From Sisyra terminalis (Eukaryota > Arthropoda > Insecta > Neuroptera > Sisyridae): DNA of 64,000 nt. The stretch is taken from the NCBI GenBank assembly GCA_958496175.1, contig OY292278.1, positions 39,122,001-39,186,000 on the forward strand, written 5' to 3'. A program made the translations under genes and the position numbers. Shown piece by piece: positions 48,792 to 61,961 of the stretch. The first letter of the stretch is position 1, and every line of letters begins with the position of its first letter. The notes beneath the pieces are model-generated. The model was not told the DNA's origin and did no database searches. It saw nothing but the letters and a program-made list of their open reading frames with translations.

Positions 48792-50955
48792 AGTCTATTG
48801 GAGACTAATGGATGAACTGTTCTTAATACCTATGCAAAAATGACATTCTTAATGCACCTAAATATAATTGACATGTATTTTATAACATATATACTGATTA
48901 TATTATGTTTTTAATGAAAATACATAAATAAGTGTCTATTTATTCGGATAAAAGAAGTATTTATATACGTACTGCTTACCACCGGCGCAAACTCGAGACT
49001 GCTGGTTAATGAGTCCTATAGTCAAAAGTTTGGTTACCAAAATCCTAAAGCTGTCACTATTTGATTCAATATATATTAGTTTCAGAAATAAATTAAACGT
49101 GAAGTTTGAAGGGGATTTAAGTTTAAAATTGACCAACTTTGAATCCATTATAGCAAACCTTAGAAATAACACCAGGCACATGAATTTCATTAATTAAAAA
49201 CCAATAACTTTGTAGTTACTTATTGTTATTTCTTATTTATAATTACTTATTATCAGATAAGTATTTAGAGATTATCAGATAATTCTTTTAATATTAAAAT
49301 ATTTTCTTATATTTCTTGAGTTATTGAACATTAAAATTAACCATTTAAAGGCTAAAGGATTTTTTTGCGTTCATTAATAAAAAGAAGTGAAAATTCTTTG
49401 TAATAAAAAATAACTACAGATCTGTTTTCTTTTAATACTGTCCTGCTTACATTTTGAAAATGATACATTTACATTTCTTTAGAGGCTCTAGTCATTGTTA
49501 AGTTGCAATTTCCTCTAAAGTTAACCAACTAACTTTAAAAAATTCTGTTGGGTAATTTTCTTATCTTATACAACATACATACCTTCTTCTTAACAAATGA
49601 GCATTCTCATTTGTTAACTTCAACCGAAAATTCTTCCTTGTCAATCCTAATAGCTTGGAATTAATAATGGTTTAACGCCAAATATAACAAAGCTGCCATG
49701 AAGTTGACGTTTCTGTATATATATATTGATTCGCAATTAAGCTAAATATGTGAAACTAGATCGACCTATAAATATGGTTAGAATGAGAATGTGATCTCAT
49801 CAATTTGTAGCAGTTAAGTGTAATATTATACACCATAGGTTTCTAATTTTACAATTATCTGCAACGATCGACCAAATTAACGCTCGTCACTGATATTTTC
49901 ATTACCTTATTACCTGCAACAAGATTATTCATCGACCGTTTGTTATATCGATTACACTAATTTTCCCGCAATTTAACGGATAAACCACTAAAAGCTTCCA
50001 CCTAAGAAATATGAGGAATTTAACAATATATATGAAATCGGAGTTTTGAAATTCTGAACTTGAAAATTTTTATTTTCTATAACGAAAATATATTAAAAAT
50101 GTGGATAGTACACGAATAAAGATGTCGTTAAATAACGTATTTACTTTTTGTATTATGAGGATAAAATATTTAAGCATATTTCTCTCATGATACTCCATAC
50201 TCATCCCCATTATACTATGTCTAATGTTTGGGTATAGTAGCAGAACCAAAACAAAGATACTACATTATATTTGAACACTTATGGTGTATTATAATTACAA
50301 ATATAATATTGTTCAGTTTTGATACTTCTTTGTGCTGGTAAACTAAGAATTTATTTGAGCAATTAGTTTGTAATATTTTAATTCTGTAGTTGGAAATTGG
50401 GGAGTTTTGGGCTATTAAAAGTTTGATTGTTAAAATTGAAGAATTTTCAACAATAAAATAAAGCTTATATGGTTCATATTTTTTTTTTAATTTTATTACA
50501 AGAGAAAAAGTCTTACTTTTGTACTTCAAATATTTTGATATTGTTTAACCTTTAAATCAAATGCAATGTCATATTTTTAGCCAGTAGGCTTTTTGACTAT
50601 ATAGGGAAGAGAAATAAGGCGTTATTAAGAATTGGTTGCATTCTTTATGAAAATTCAAGTTCGTAAAACTTTTTCGGGTAATTTTCTTGGATCCGCTACC
50701 CCGCTTCTACGAATTTAACCCCCCCATTGCTTTGGAAGATTTGTCCCTAGATTTAATATTTAAGTATTTATAGTATTTCTAAGTTTATCAGTAGATCTGT
50801 TCTGCAGTAGACGAAAATTCATTTACTCAATTCGAGTTTTTTATTTTTTTTTTCAAGTTTTAATGATCTACAGTAGATCTACAATAGAAAAAGCAGTTTT
50901 TTGAATTTTAGGAAACGGATTTTATAAACGATACCATAAATAAAATTGTCGAAAT
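48792..50955. other. AT-rich non-coding stretch
   Basis: No gene recognised. Opposite-strand frames at 48936-49197 and the minus frame 50260-50529 are chance-like. Confidence 0.5.
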
Positions 50956-51405
50956 TCGGTGAATCTCTTGTCCGAAGCCGAATATTCGGCAGTACTTAGT
51001 ACCTTTCGCAGATGGCAGGTTTAATGCCATCATTAAGTATGATGTTGAAAATGTAATTTATAAATATTTTGCATAGTAATAAATTGTTTTTTCTTATTTA
51101 GAATCAACAATTTGCATACTTGATGTCAAAAGAGGGATGATATTGAGTCTGATTATATCATTGATTCGTAATTAAAACTTGTTTAAAAAATTGTTGTAAT
51201 TTAATTTTATGTTAAAAAAACGTCATTACTTTCCGGTCTCCTCCGTACATTTTTTGGTTAAATATATTTTTGTTTTGATGATTTTGTGTTCGGTATTCGG
51301 CTTAATAATATGCCATATTTGGCCGAATACCGAATATTTAAAAATGTAGACGAATTAGCCGAATACCGAATAGTAGCTAAATATTCGAGATATCTCCAGT
51401 TCTAA
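50956..51405. mobile_element. hAT-like element with subterminal ATTCGG repeats
   Basis: Several copies of CCGAATA and TTCGG occur at both ends (50972-50990 and 51290-51390), in direct and inverted order, as in hAT subterminal repeats. The right end, read inward, is TAGAACTGGAGATATCTCG. The left boundary and a target duplication were not found, so the extent is approximate. Confidence 0.45.
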
Positions 51406-53644
51406 TTCAATTAAACTGTTTTTACTTGAATAATTATGCAGGGAAATGACAGGGTACGTTTTATCGTTTTATGTAAACTGGTGTTAAACATTTCAAAATA
51501 GCGAAGAATTTTCTTTAAAACATATCTTGTTATACCCTGAAAAATTTCCAAATCAAAATGTTTTAATTCTATATCATTAATTAAAACTTGATTATGCTAA
51601 AACAACTTCATGGAAATATGAATAATTTACTTTATAATATTTGAAAGTTGATCATTTTATCAGACAGTAATCATGAATTATTCCCTAAGTTCCCTGAATT
51701 TATTTTGCTTGATTCTTAAAGAAAATATTATCTTGAGAAAACCACATTAATAAATTTATATATTGAAACGGATTTTTTTTTCAAAAACGTTTTCAAAACA
51801 GAAAAGCTCTCTTTAGAAAATCAAAATGTGTTTTCATCTTATTTCCGACTTACAAGAAATTTATAATCGAAGCTTATATAGTTTGTTGAAAAGGAAATGA
51901 GAAATATATGTTCCCACACAATAATATTTATCTAAACGTTTACATTTTAAAGTATAGCTTTCATTTGGAAACATTTTCTCATTTATTTACAAATTTCATT
52001 TATTATTAAATTATTCGATTAGAACGCCAAGTTGAAACTTTCGGTGAAAAACCTCAAGTTTGTAAACTCTTTAGCAAAAACAATATAAGTTTTCATTTTA
52101 TATACAATTAAGTTATGAGTTATTAAAATAAAAGTGTTTTTTCTCAATGCAATTAAGCATCGTTTTATGACGGAGAAAAACGTTTTATAGAAAAACTTAC
52201 ATATTATTAATATTAATAGGCGGTGGAAGTGCGCACAGCCATAAATGTGTTAATGGGCCGTAATATAAAGTAAGAGACTATAAAATATTTTTTTTTTTTG
52301 GTTTCACTACAACTTTGCTTTGGGAGCTTATTTAAAAAGAAAATTACATTTTTCTTAAATTGATTGAATCCTCAAAATCTTGATAAAAATTAACGCAATC
52401 AACGATTATTACAATAATTTGTCTCTATTTTAAAAACTAATTAAACAAACTGTCAAAAAACGGTCACAAGATGAAAACTATGCATAAATTTGTATTAATT
52501 TTTTACAAAGATATAATATCAAATTTTTCAAATACCAATGCAAATTTTTCTTTCTGTTTCTATAACTCCATTTGTTCTACATGTATGTAGTAAAATATTC
52601 AATTATATTCAAACATATCCTGAAAAAAACGAAATAGACTAGAATCACAACATCAATAGTAACATTTTCCTTATTAAACAGAAAAAAGAATAAAAAATCC
52701 TTTTGTTTCATTTTCTTTCAACGTTTTCGGAGCTTTTTTCCTTTTTTATTTTCTACTTTATTATTTCTATTTCAAAAAACCATGAATTAGAAACTCTTTA
52801 GGTTAGGGAAAAATAATAGCAAAAATCTTCCAAAATTCGTACCGTGAGCATAAGAATTGTTTTTAGAACTAATTGTTTTAATTTCTTTTTTGGTATAGAA
52901 CTATAAAGTATGTAGGTGGATACAGGAGATTGTATGGTTTATATACCAAATAAATGGGACTTTGATTTAAAATTTTTAAACGATATGAACTTTTGTAAAT
53001 AATATTTCTTACATTGAAATGAAATTAATTTCATTAAAAACAAACCGGCAATTGAACCCGAAATTTTACATAAAAGAGACCTTCATCATTTTTTCATACG
53101 AGGGATGTAATTGGAATCGTTAAGACGATAATTTACCCTTGCCTACTACATGTTATGCTGATTCTTGAAGAGATCCTTACGGGATTTTGGGTCTAGTTTT
53201 CTTACTCCAGGGCAAAAGTGTTCTGCGTAAAATAGTACATTACTCACTTACCCCGGACCATAGTTGGTTTCCTGTGTATTTAGCGAAGGTACAAACTAAG
53301 TAGTTTTACGTCATCGAATCTGAGACCTGACGGAATTTAGCATCTCTTCAGCTATTTAAAAAGTCATGATTCATACCATTAACTATAAAAATTTAACTAT
53401 TTGTTAATCACAAGACCACTGATTTTAAAGTTATAAAGTGAGTTTTCAACCGAAAATGATCAAATGGTACTAACTTGTCCATTTAAATTCAATTACCGAT
53501 GTTTTTTGAACACACCGTGTGTCATTATCATCATTGATCACCAAAATTTCAATAGTTTTTTTTTCTTAAGATCATTCGGGTGCATTTTGTTTGCTTTAAG
53601 GAATCATAAAAAATAATTTCATAGAGACAAAAGTAGGTATAAAG
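51406..53644. other. AT-rich non-coding stretch
   Basis: No gene recognised. 53100-53330 is more complex but gives no frame with a family resemblance. Confidence 0.5.
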
Positions 53645-53820
53645 TCTTTGGTGGTTGAGTGGTCAAGGTGGCCGCTCAAAAACTGATAGATGTTGGGTTC
53701 GGATCTCATTTCTAGCAAATTTTCAATATTTTCCGATTTACGGATTTTTATTAACCCTAAAGTTGCTTAAGACCTTCCTAGTTATAAAGCGATGGTAAAT
53801 AACAATAAAAAAAGCATAAA
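53645..53820 (+). mobile_element. tRNA-derived SINE
   Basis: An A-box-like TGGTTGAGTGGTC (53652-53664) and a B-box-like GGTTCGGATC (53696-53705) lie about 30 bp apart. The order resembles the Ser/Leu tRNA class (GGCCGAGTGGTT...GGTTCGAATCC). The region between does not fold as a normal tRNA, and a non-tRNA tail rich in A follows. This fits a SINE with an RNA polymerase III promoter rather than a tRNA gene. Confidence 0.55.
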
Positions 53821-53885
53821 AGCGTTCCGAATAGATCGTTGAGGATGCCGAATATTATTGTTACAAGAAGTTAAAATTATTACTT

Positions 53886-54600
53886 ATAAATAAGAAGACA
53901 ATTCAGGTTGTTTAAGATTGGTTTTTTTATTTAATATATTTTAGTATTCAAATTAGCTACGTTTCGTTACATATCGTAACTTCATCAGGCTTCTTGAATC
54001 ACAAAAAATATAATAGTTTCAATTTAAATTGAATAAATAAATAAAAATTAAAAAATTACACACTCTACCCATATACATTACATATAAAATAACGTAGTTG
54101 GTGTAAGCTTGGATCAGGAATGTCGAGATATTCCGAACTGTAGATAACTATTCCGAATGTGTACGTATTGTTCACTCGAATGCAATTTGTACGTAAACTT
54201 TGACAAGCCAGAAATGAAAAAGCGACGGTTATTTTTATTATGGACCGATTTAATCGCGAATTAAATTAAAACAAAGTCCAAAATGCATCGTTGCCAAATT
54301 GTGGGTGTGCTGAAGTGGACTTGCCCAAAGTAGACTTTAGTTAGAAAATTTAATTTTACATAATACAATATAAATACATATTTGAAAATAACAATCACTA
54401 CTTTATTTCTGACATGTCAAAATGTACGTACAAATTGCATTCGAGTGAACAATATGTACAGGAATAATATCGAAACCATTCAAAAACAATTCTCAAATTT
54501 CGACGTTCCTGATCCAAGCTTATACCACGTAGTTAATTTGAATATTAAAAATATTAAATAAAAAAACCGATCTTAAACAACCTGAATTTTCTTCTTTTTT
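53886..54600. mobile_element. foldback element with nested inverted arms and a hammerhead-like insert
   Basis: The outer arms (53886-53957 and 54526-54600) share TTCAGGTTGTTTAAGAT and its inverse. The inner arms (about 54091-54205 and 54407-54525) share AAGCTTGGATCAGGAA, TTCACTCGAATGCAATTTG and their inverses. The left side alone has ~130 extra bases (53958-54090), which begin within five bases of the predicted hammerhead cleavage site. This resembles ribozyme-bearing retroelement derivatives such as Penelope-like elements. No coding sequence is present. Confidence 0.7.
53943..54000 (-). ncRNA. hammerhead ribozyme-like motif 2 (best candidate)
   Basis: On the minus strand the order is AUUCAAGAAGC, CUGAUGA (53988-53982), a perfect five-pair stem II (GUUAC/GUAAC, loop GAUAU), GAAAC (53965-53961), then GUA and GCUAAUUUGAAU. 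Stem I forms from AGC/GCU plus AUUCAA/UUGAAU across a small internal loop, the shape of type I hammerheads. Cleavage is expected after GUA at 53958. Stem III is minimal (AC/GU), as in dimer-acting retroelement hammerheads. One extra A lies between CUGAUGA and stem II. Confidence 0.6.
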
Positions 54601-56142
54601 AATAAAAGCTGAGAGCTGAATTTTATGATCTATTATTACTTATTGAAGTGAAATATTTTTGATGGCTGGTAAAATGTAAAAGAAAATCGTTAAGTTTCGT
54701 TATGACAAGTAGTCAAAGTCTCGGGTTATGGCTAATAAAAAATGAATATGATACTATACTTCTAAATATTAGACGACTGATGCTAAAAGATATCAAATGC
54801 ACCTGAACATTCAAATATAAATATGAGACAACTCAAGATTTCTGCAGGATATCAATTCTCCGATTGTCAACGTTTGGTCTATCTAAATCACGTGTTGTTT
54901 TTAATGATTTAATAAAAACATCTACTTTCTCATGTATCAAAATATTTGTGTAAGTTTGAAGAGAGCTACACGAAGCTGACGAAAAAAACTTTTCAAGTAC
55001 GAGAAAATTGTGTCAAAGCTGGAACTTTTTTTTCTCAAAGAGAAAAAAAAATATAATTAAAATCGAGAAAAGAGAAACGAATATTGTGCGTCGGACGTAT
55101 TCTTTTCCAATTTTCATTTTATGCAAACGAGGGCAGAAATGGAAAACGGTGGTGATAAGACAAAGCAGTTTCCATGTGCATGAGAACCAGCTGTCAACGA
55201 TTCGCTCATTTAGAATAAATGAAGCTAAATGATCAGTTTAATGAGATTTTCTTTGTTACGTCGACAAAATGAAGTTGCCGTGAAGGCAAAAACGAGTCGG
55301 CACAGATAAGCCAAATGGCGAAATAACTGAAAAAATGCATAATGGGACAATAGGCATTAATTTAGATGCTAACATTCAAATTCAAACTATTTATTGCCTC
55401 TTCAAGCTTCGTTGTAAATCAAACCAATTTAATGCAAAGTTAAAATTGCATGTAAATGTAATATACATGCATTTTTTTTTGGTTCAAAAATTAGCATTAG
55501 GAAATGAAAATTATGTAAAATATTATGTAAAACATGCTCATGGAAAAAAGAACGGTGCAACAACATAAATAAACATGCTGTTAGTGGAACATTTATGCAA
55601 GATTCGAGGAAATTTTATTTAAAAACAGCAATGAGATAGATAAATGTAAAGCTTAGACTTTTCTACTTAAGTCAAGATTATATTTATGACTTGTTCTACT
55701 TAGGATATAAATTGGGTTGAATGTTTTTGATAAATGAAAATGCTTTTGTAACATTGTTTGCCTGAAATCATTATTTAAGACATCATGGCATCAATATTCA
55801 CCAATTATTTGTTGCAACTTAAGTGCTATTATCTTTGCTCTTAAAATATGATATTTAAAAGTAATAAATCTGCCTATTTAAAATTTAATAAACAATAATT
55901 AAGTGTCATAAAAGTGTGGAAAACATCAAATTTGAATAAACTTGCAATTTAAACATTCTTTTAAAGAAAATTGAAATATTTACATATTTGAAAATCAGGG
56001 TTTTTAGTGGTCCCTAATGACGACATGTTCTTATCATGTCTTTGAAAACTATTACCATTTAATTTACTTATGAAGCTAAAGCATAAGAGCTAGGATTCCT
56101 ACAAAATAGTAATTCACAAGAAATCAGAGAAATAAACGAGTA
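54601..56142. other. non-coding stretch
   Basis: No gene recognised. 55000-55600 is less repetitive, with unassigned plus frames at 55008-55232 and 55335-55568. Confidence 0.5.
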
Positions 56143-56470
56143 AGTCCCAAAAATCATATACCTAGGAACCCAAATCACTAACATCGCAAGCTGCAATGAA
56201 ATAGTCAAACGGCTAATAACGATAACTGGAACAGTAATAGGAAAATTAACAAAGTTATGGAAAAGTACAGGACAATATTAAGGTTAAACTAGCTAATACT
56301 AAATATGAAGTTTGGTCTCTAAAAATGGCAACAATCCAGAAATTGAAGTTTTCAAACTATTGCTTGATACAATTGTGCAAATAGATGCATACTAAAAGTA
56401 TCGGAAGCTGGAGAAAAGAACTCCCTAAAGAACCGTTTTTCCACATTAGCTTTAACAACTTCAGGAGTAT
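56143..56470 (+). pseudogene. RTE-like LINE reverse transcriptase remnant
   Basis: The frame 56143-56281 contains IIYLGTQITNIASCNEIVKR and, a little later, GKLTKLWK. This matches the YLGSxITxDGDCxxEIKRRI...LTKIWK thumb region of RTE/BovB-type LINEs. After a stop, VWSLKMATIQKLKFSNYCL fits the position of TWTLKKADEKRIDAFEMWC. The remnant has stops and shifts throughout and no catalytic part. It belongs to the same general clade as the 43.7-45 kb element but is much more decayed. Confidence 0.65.
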
Positions 56471-57439
56471 CCTATTCATTTAAAATTTTCTTAATTTATA
56501 AAACAGATATATACATTTTTAAATTAGCCTAATAATAATTCATTCAATATTAAAGTTCTTCAATGATTCCTAATCTAAATATAGGGATACATTTTTTAGT
56601 TATTAAATGATACCCATTTGATGGGCAGCATTTAAGGGGTATTTAAGGGTGATTTAGGAGAAGTCGTAAAACTTTCTTGCTGATTTATACCACCTGTTAT
56701 TACCCAAATATTTTAAACTTTTGTCATTAGGTCTTCATTTCATCCTCCATTGCTATTTTGTTCCTTATTCTTTTGTAATTTCAAATTAAAATCGATAATC
56801 TTCAAACTAAAATCATCAGAAAACATTATTTCAGGAAGAAAAAGATTCAAAACACCTGATTGCTTTCAACCGTATTTGTGATTAAATGAAAAATTTGGTT
56901 TATAAATCAAAACTTTTTATATCAAATTATTGAATTCTGTGTAGTGAAATGTAACCATCGAAGAAAAATGACCGAAATTGATTTTGTAGATAATTTATTC
57001 TGAACCATTCCAAAGTAAATTAATCTCAAGAATAAAAATAAATTCCTTAAAACCAGGGGGCGATATAAAAAGGACTATAAAAAAGAGGAATCAAGGCGAA
57101 GCCAAAGTGCTAACCCATTACATTTTCAATTGTAGATCAATGAATTTTGTAAGACACCTGTATTCTTCACAAAATCAAATAGAAATCTCTTTATTAAAAA
57201 CAATTGTATTTTGGAAAGTTATATTATATAGGGCAGTTCTTTGAGGGAGATCTTCTTGCAAGAACTCATATACCTGACAGACTCATAAGTTGAATAAATA
57301 TGGCATACTTACGATATTTTTTTCATACGGTTAACAGAACTGCAACAATGAAATTACTTTTAGTTGAAAAGAAAATTTATAGTAAAAATAACAGAAAAAG
57401 ATGTCCCACTCGATTGTTTGACCGTATGAAAGAACTAGG
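56471..57439. other. AT-rich non-coding stretch
   Basis: Nothing recognised. Confidence 0.5.
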
Positions 57440-57649
57440 TTAGCACTCTATACCTGAAGAAGCACATCTAGGGGAAGACTGGAGGATATGGAAGATAAAG
57501 CATGAGACCCACAGGTCACAAAATATAGTTTTACAGAAAAGTATGCGAAAACGTAAATATACAAAAGTGCGCTTTGCAAAGCACAAGAACCCGCGAGACT
57601 GACTCACCGAACCCATAGGGTTTGATCGAACCCAAGTTAAGAAACACTG
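57440..57649 (-). mobile_element. one end of a hAT element
   Basis: The right terminus GTTAAGAAACACTG is the inverse of CAGTGTTTCTTAAC, as in hAT elements and in the MITE at 34.8 kb. The inner sequence GAGACTGACTCACCGAACCC with AGGGTTTGATCGAACCC is GC-richer. The matching left end and target duplication (expected GTTTATCA) were not found, so it is truncated. The minus frame 57440-57661 has no transposase features. Confidence 0.55.
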
Positions 57650-60422
57650 GTTTATCATCAATATAAAGATAATTATTTCTTTTAAATATTTACTCTTATT
57701 TGATCGATAGATTTGTGCTATTTGTAAATAACTTCATCAATCAGTTCTTTTCATTTTAACAATTCATAGAATTCAACAATAATTCAATATTGGATTTAAT
57801 TTAAAAAAGTTTAAGTTCTGGATCTTCTAGGAAGAAGAGTAGTATTCTTTTCTGAAGATTTTTTTTAAGAACAGACAACCCTAAAAAAAAAAAATCTACC
57901 TCATAAGAAATTAAAATTGCTGGTGGGTAGAAAATAAAAGAAAAAGTAATGTTTTTCATGGCATAGGTCGTGAAAATACGAAAGTTTCATTTTAAACAAA
58001 ACAAATAATAGAGGAAATATTGGAAAATTTAAAAATATTTTTCTACTAATAAACGAGATAAAAATTACTGAAACATTAAACTTTATTTTTTATACTTACA
58101 TGGTTTGAAGGTAAACGTTTCGAAATTTAAATTTAAACTATTCTATTTGATATTCTAGAGATTAAAAATATAAAATTTTGAAGATTATTTTTCATCTTAT
58201 TTCCAAAAACCAGAAACATCAGCCTTGCAAAACTCACCCCTTGTATTTTCATAAAATATTAAGGAACTCCTCGAAAATGTTATATTTACCTTATTTTTGC
58301 TATTACATTACATCAACCCTTACACTGTTACAAAAACAGTGGCAATATTGAAGGTAAATAAAACCCAAAATTATTCTTTCCTAGAAAATGCTTCGCTTTG
58401 CAAATATCCTCCGTACCACATAACGTATACTTTAAAGAAATTTATTCCTTTTTTTTTCTCGTCCAAGTGTCGCCAACATTTACCCCCAAAAAAAAAATAA
58501 AAAATAAAACACCCATCCAACGAAGGACACACGTGTGTAAATGCTCTCACGTACAAATCGGACATGATTAAATTTCAAAGCTCCTCAATCGAAATATAAA
58601 GACTTGCACACATTCCACCATCACAAAGCTTCTCCTTTATTTAATAATAAAAATAATGACTTGTTTTTGCTCTATTTAGATCACGTTTCACACATTGGAA
58701 TTTTAATAATTTAAAAAAAAACCTAATCAAAAAATCTTTTATTAAAAAAATATATTTTATTTTAATATCAAACGAAAAAAAATTGAAGAAAAATGGAGCA
58801 TTAACAAATGTAGCGACATATCAACCTACTTAACACGCGTTTTATAATATTCTATATATCCCGGCATGGGCGTTGATCCAAATACTATTTTAAGTTTTTC
58901 GTTAATGTTAAATGAAGGCACGCTATATTTCCAAATAAAATAATTGATTCTTTTTTATAAAATTTATTAATTTAATTTAACCAAATGGAAAAACAAGTCA
59001 GAAATAGAAAATATTATTGTTCAATTTAACAATGTTGTTGACCTAAAAATACTAAATATATAATTTAAATACAAAGCAATAGTTATAGTGATAATTTTCA
59101 ACCCTTAAACTTTTAGTAGCCATTGAGGGGTCAGTAATTTTTAAATATAATTAAGTGTATTAAACAAAATATGGATTCCACTTTGATTTTTATTTTCCGT
59201 ATTTAATGTCTTCCTTAAGGTTTTTTTCCAAATTACTCTTTGAAATTTGTATTCCATTCTCAGTCTAGTTGTGTTGCATTCTAATCTCCATAATGCAGCA
59301 GCACTACCGCAATAATAATGTATTACAAAGAATTTAGCGACTTTACCGTTTCTAGAGTAGACGATTGTATAAAATTCTCTTTGTATTTATACATTTTGGT
59401 ATTACCGGAGGTCTAAGCAGTCGATTTTGTTATTTTATTATTGAAAACAAGAAGTCTCTTTGACTTGAATTGCATTACTATCATAAATTTTATACTTCCA
59501 TTGCTAAATTATTTCAGATCTTATAAGATTTGCATTGTACTAATGCACAGTAGTTTTATAAAGAAAAATGTAACATATTTTTTTCTGGTTAAAGAAAATT
59601 CTAAGTATGGTTATCTAGTAAATTGGAGTACGAAAAATTAATTCTTGACAATTATTGAGCTAAACCTTATTTAATTGCATCAGAAGTTTTGAATACCGAA
59701 ATAACATAAAACTGTACTATTCCTTCTAAAAATACTATATCAAATTTTGGTTATGAGTTAATCATTTAAGAATCTTTCAACCTGCATAGTTGGTTAATCT
59801 AAATAATTGGGGATTTAAGGAAAAGAATAAGTTCATAAGTTTTCTCATATAAATTCTTGATTGATGTCTGTATAATGGTAATCAAAGTGACATTTCTGTC
59901 ATTGTGTAACACTTTATAACTAATTCCTTTGTTTAACAGTGATGTAACGATTACTTGAGAAACTCTTAAGTCAATATGAGTGTTATATTACATACCTCAT
60001 TCACCCATTTTCATTATTAGGAACATATACCTACAGCATACAATAGAAATACAAAGAGATTTCTATATGCTGGTAGATTTACTTGAAGACGTGTGCACTT
60101 TTAATTAAATTTAATATTTAGGAAGATAAAACTGGAACCTTTGCAGAACAAAACAGCTTATTATACCATGAAAAAAATTGATTTGAATATTTACGGGCAT
60201 TAAGGTCTAAAAATATTTAGGGCCTTAACAATATAGCAGCAAAAGTGGTTTTACGGCTTAATGTTAATGAATGTTACTATATTGTGACATATATAATATT
60301 GTGAAAAATATAAAAAATGTTTCAGAGACTATAAAGCACTAAAAAAAGAAAAAGCTAACCCGAGAGGGAAAAACTAGAAAAAATTTTCTAAATATTAACA
60401 AAATGGGGTTTACACATTAAAG
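57650..60422. other. AT-rich non-coding stretch
   Basis: No gene recognised. Frames at 58297-58565 on both strands and at 59441-59641 are chance-like. Confidence 0.5.
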
Positions 60423-60430
60423 TGCTAGCA

Positions 60431-60767
60431 CAGGGGTGGGCAAACTTAAAACCGGTATGGTCGACAATAGTTTTTTTTTCTTTTTTACGTGATCGACTTT
60501 AAAAAATGGGTTAAATTAAAAACTAATACAAATTTAAAAAGGGAATGAGTAGAAGGAAGTATTTGAAGCGGAGGTTGGAAGCAACTTTGGAATCCAAAAT
60601 ATCCGTTGTAGTATAAAATGGTATTTATTTTATATTCAAGTTTCATTGTCTGTTAATTTTTTAGTACACATTTTCAATTATAAAATTTGAAATTTACCTT
60701 AGAAATTATTTAAAATGCCTGTGATTAATTGTCTACATGTTCACAATCGACCGTTTGCTTACCCCTG
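60431..60767. mobile_element. hAT MITE with perfect 8-bp target-site duplication
   Basis: The 337-bp element begins CAGGGGTGGGCAAACTT and ends GTTTGCTTACCCCTG. Identical TGCTAGCA copies flank it (60423-60430 and 60768-60775). The perfect duplication suggests a younger insertion than the other two hAT MITEs. It is non-coding. Confidence 0.92.
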
Positions 60768-60775
60768 TGCTAGCA

Positions 60776-61302
60776 GATTCAAAAATTGGATATTTATTTA
60801 CACATTTCCGTATTATGGTTGCGTAACATACAATATTTCCCGACAATATTTATATTGTCGATATATATAGCGACAATATTTCCCAGCCTAACCTTCCAAT
60901 AACCACCAAAGTTCCACTATAGTTATATCAGAAGTTGTAAGACAGAATTCCTTATGCAAAATGGTGGAGGAAATTATTTTATTAGGGGTCGGAGACATGA
61001 GTGATTAATTAATATATTAGATAAAGTATCATAAAGGAAACAAAAAATCTAAAGTTAATGACAAAATTCGTCAAGACACTCATTGACCAGTTCCGAGGCG
61101 ATTTTCGTAAGTTAAGAATGCGTTTATCCATATCTTCTGTGAAAATTATGTTAGATAATAAACTACATATTCCCGATGTAGGATAAAAAAAAGGGATTGC
61201 TTAACATAAGATGATAGGAAAACACTAGGTGGTGGACTTTGAACAGCTTTTTGTTGTCAAACCTGCGTAAATCAGCCTGCAATTCATGTTGGGGAATGTT
61301 TT
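60776..61302. other. AT-rich non-coding stretch
   Basis: Nothing recognised apart from short TATATTGTCG palindromes near 60840-60880. Confidence 0.5.
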
Positions 61303-61304
61303 TA

Positions 61305-61961
61305 GGGGTTACATGGGTTTTATCGGGGGGAAAATGGCAAATTTTTAACAACTTTTTTTCCATACAAAAAATAAAAAATTTTACCTAAACTTTTTGTTGC
61401 CTTAAACATTAACATTTGACAAAAAAGTTTTGAAATTTTTGTAATAAAATATTTAAAATTCGGCCATTGTGACGTCATTTCCAGTGACCTTTCGGGAAAA
61501 AGTGTGTCCGCGTTGACAACTGAACTAATGACAGGATCATTCGAAGCGAAAAAAATTTATGTTTTAGTTAAGACCATAAATTAGAACGTAGGAAAAGAAA
61601 AAAAAGAGAAAATTGGATTTTTGGTAACAGCTTTAAAAAAAATGTAAATTTTAATAAAGTTTTTTTACATTTTTTTTAAATAGTTGTAATCGAAAAAAAA
61701 ATCTTCATCTAAGTCCTCGTGAATTGTATCTCGAAGATCTATGTAAAATTTCATCAAAATCGGTTGAGTAGTTTTCGAGAAATCATGACCACCGACTATC
61801 AAAACCTAGTTTCGAGAAAAATGCGACAATAGACCAGCGGCGCATGGAGCACCCAAGGCTGTATCTCCGAAACTTTTACTCGGATCAACTTGAAAATTTA
61901 GGACATTATTCTTAAAATTTAGTGAAAACTAATAAAAAAATCGTGTAACCCAGGTAGCCCC
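61305..61961. mobile_element. TA-flanked MITE, probably Tc1/mariner superfamily
   Basis: Ends GGGGTTACATGGGTT (left) and GGGGCTACCTGGGTT (right, inverted) match at 13 of 15 positions and are flanked by TA. The interior carries ATCAAAATCGGTTGAGTAGTTT and CGAGAAAAATGCGA strings. Similar strings (TTTCGAGAAAAACGC) occur in the TTAA element at 20.3 kb. There is no transposase frame; minus frame 61163-61363 straddles the boundary. Confidence 0.7.

Noticed and set aside
53040..53060. B-box-like string on the minus strand (GGGTTCAATTGCC)
   Set aside because: No matching A box at a suitable distance and no tRNA-like fold.
53645..53718. Functional nuclear tRNA gene
   Set aside because: A and B boxes are present, but acceptor and anticodon arms do not pair and no clear anticodon loop forms. 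A SINE head fits better.
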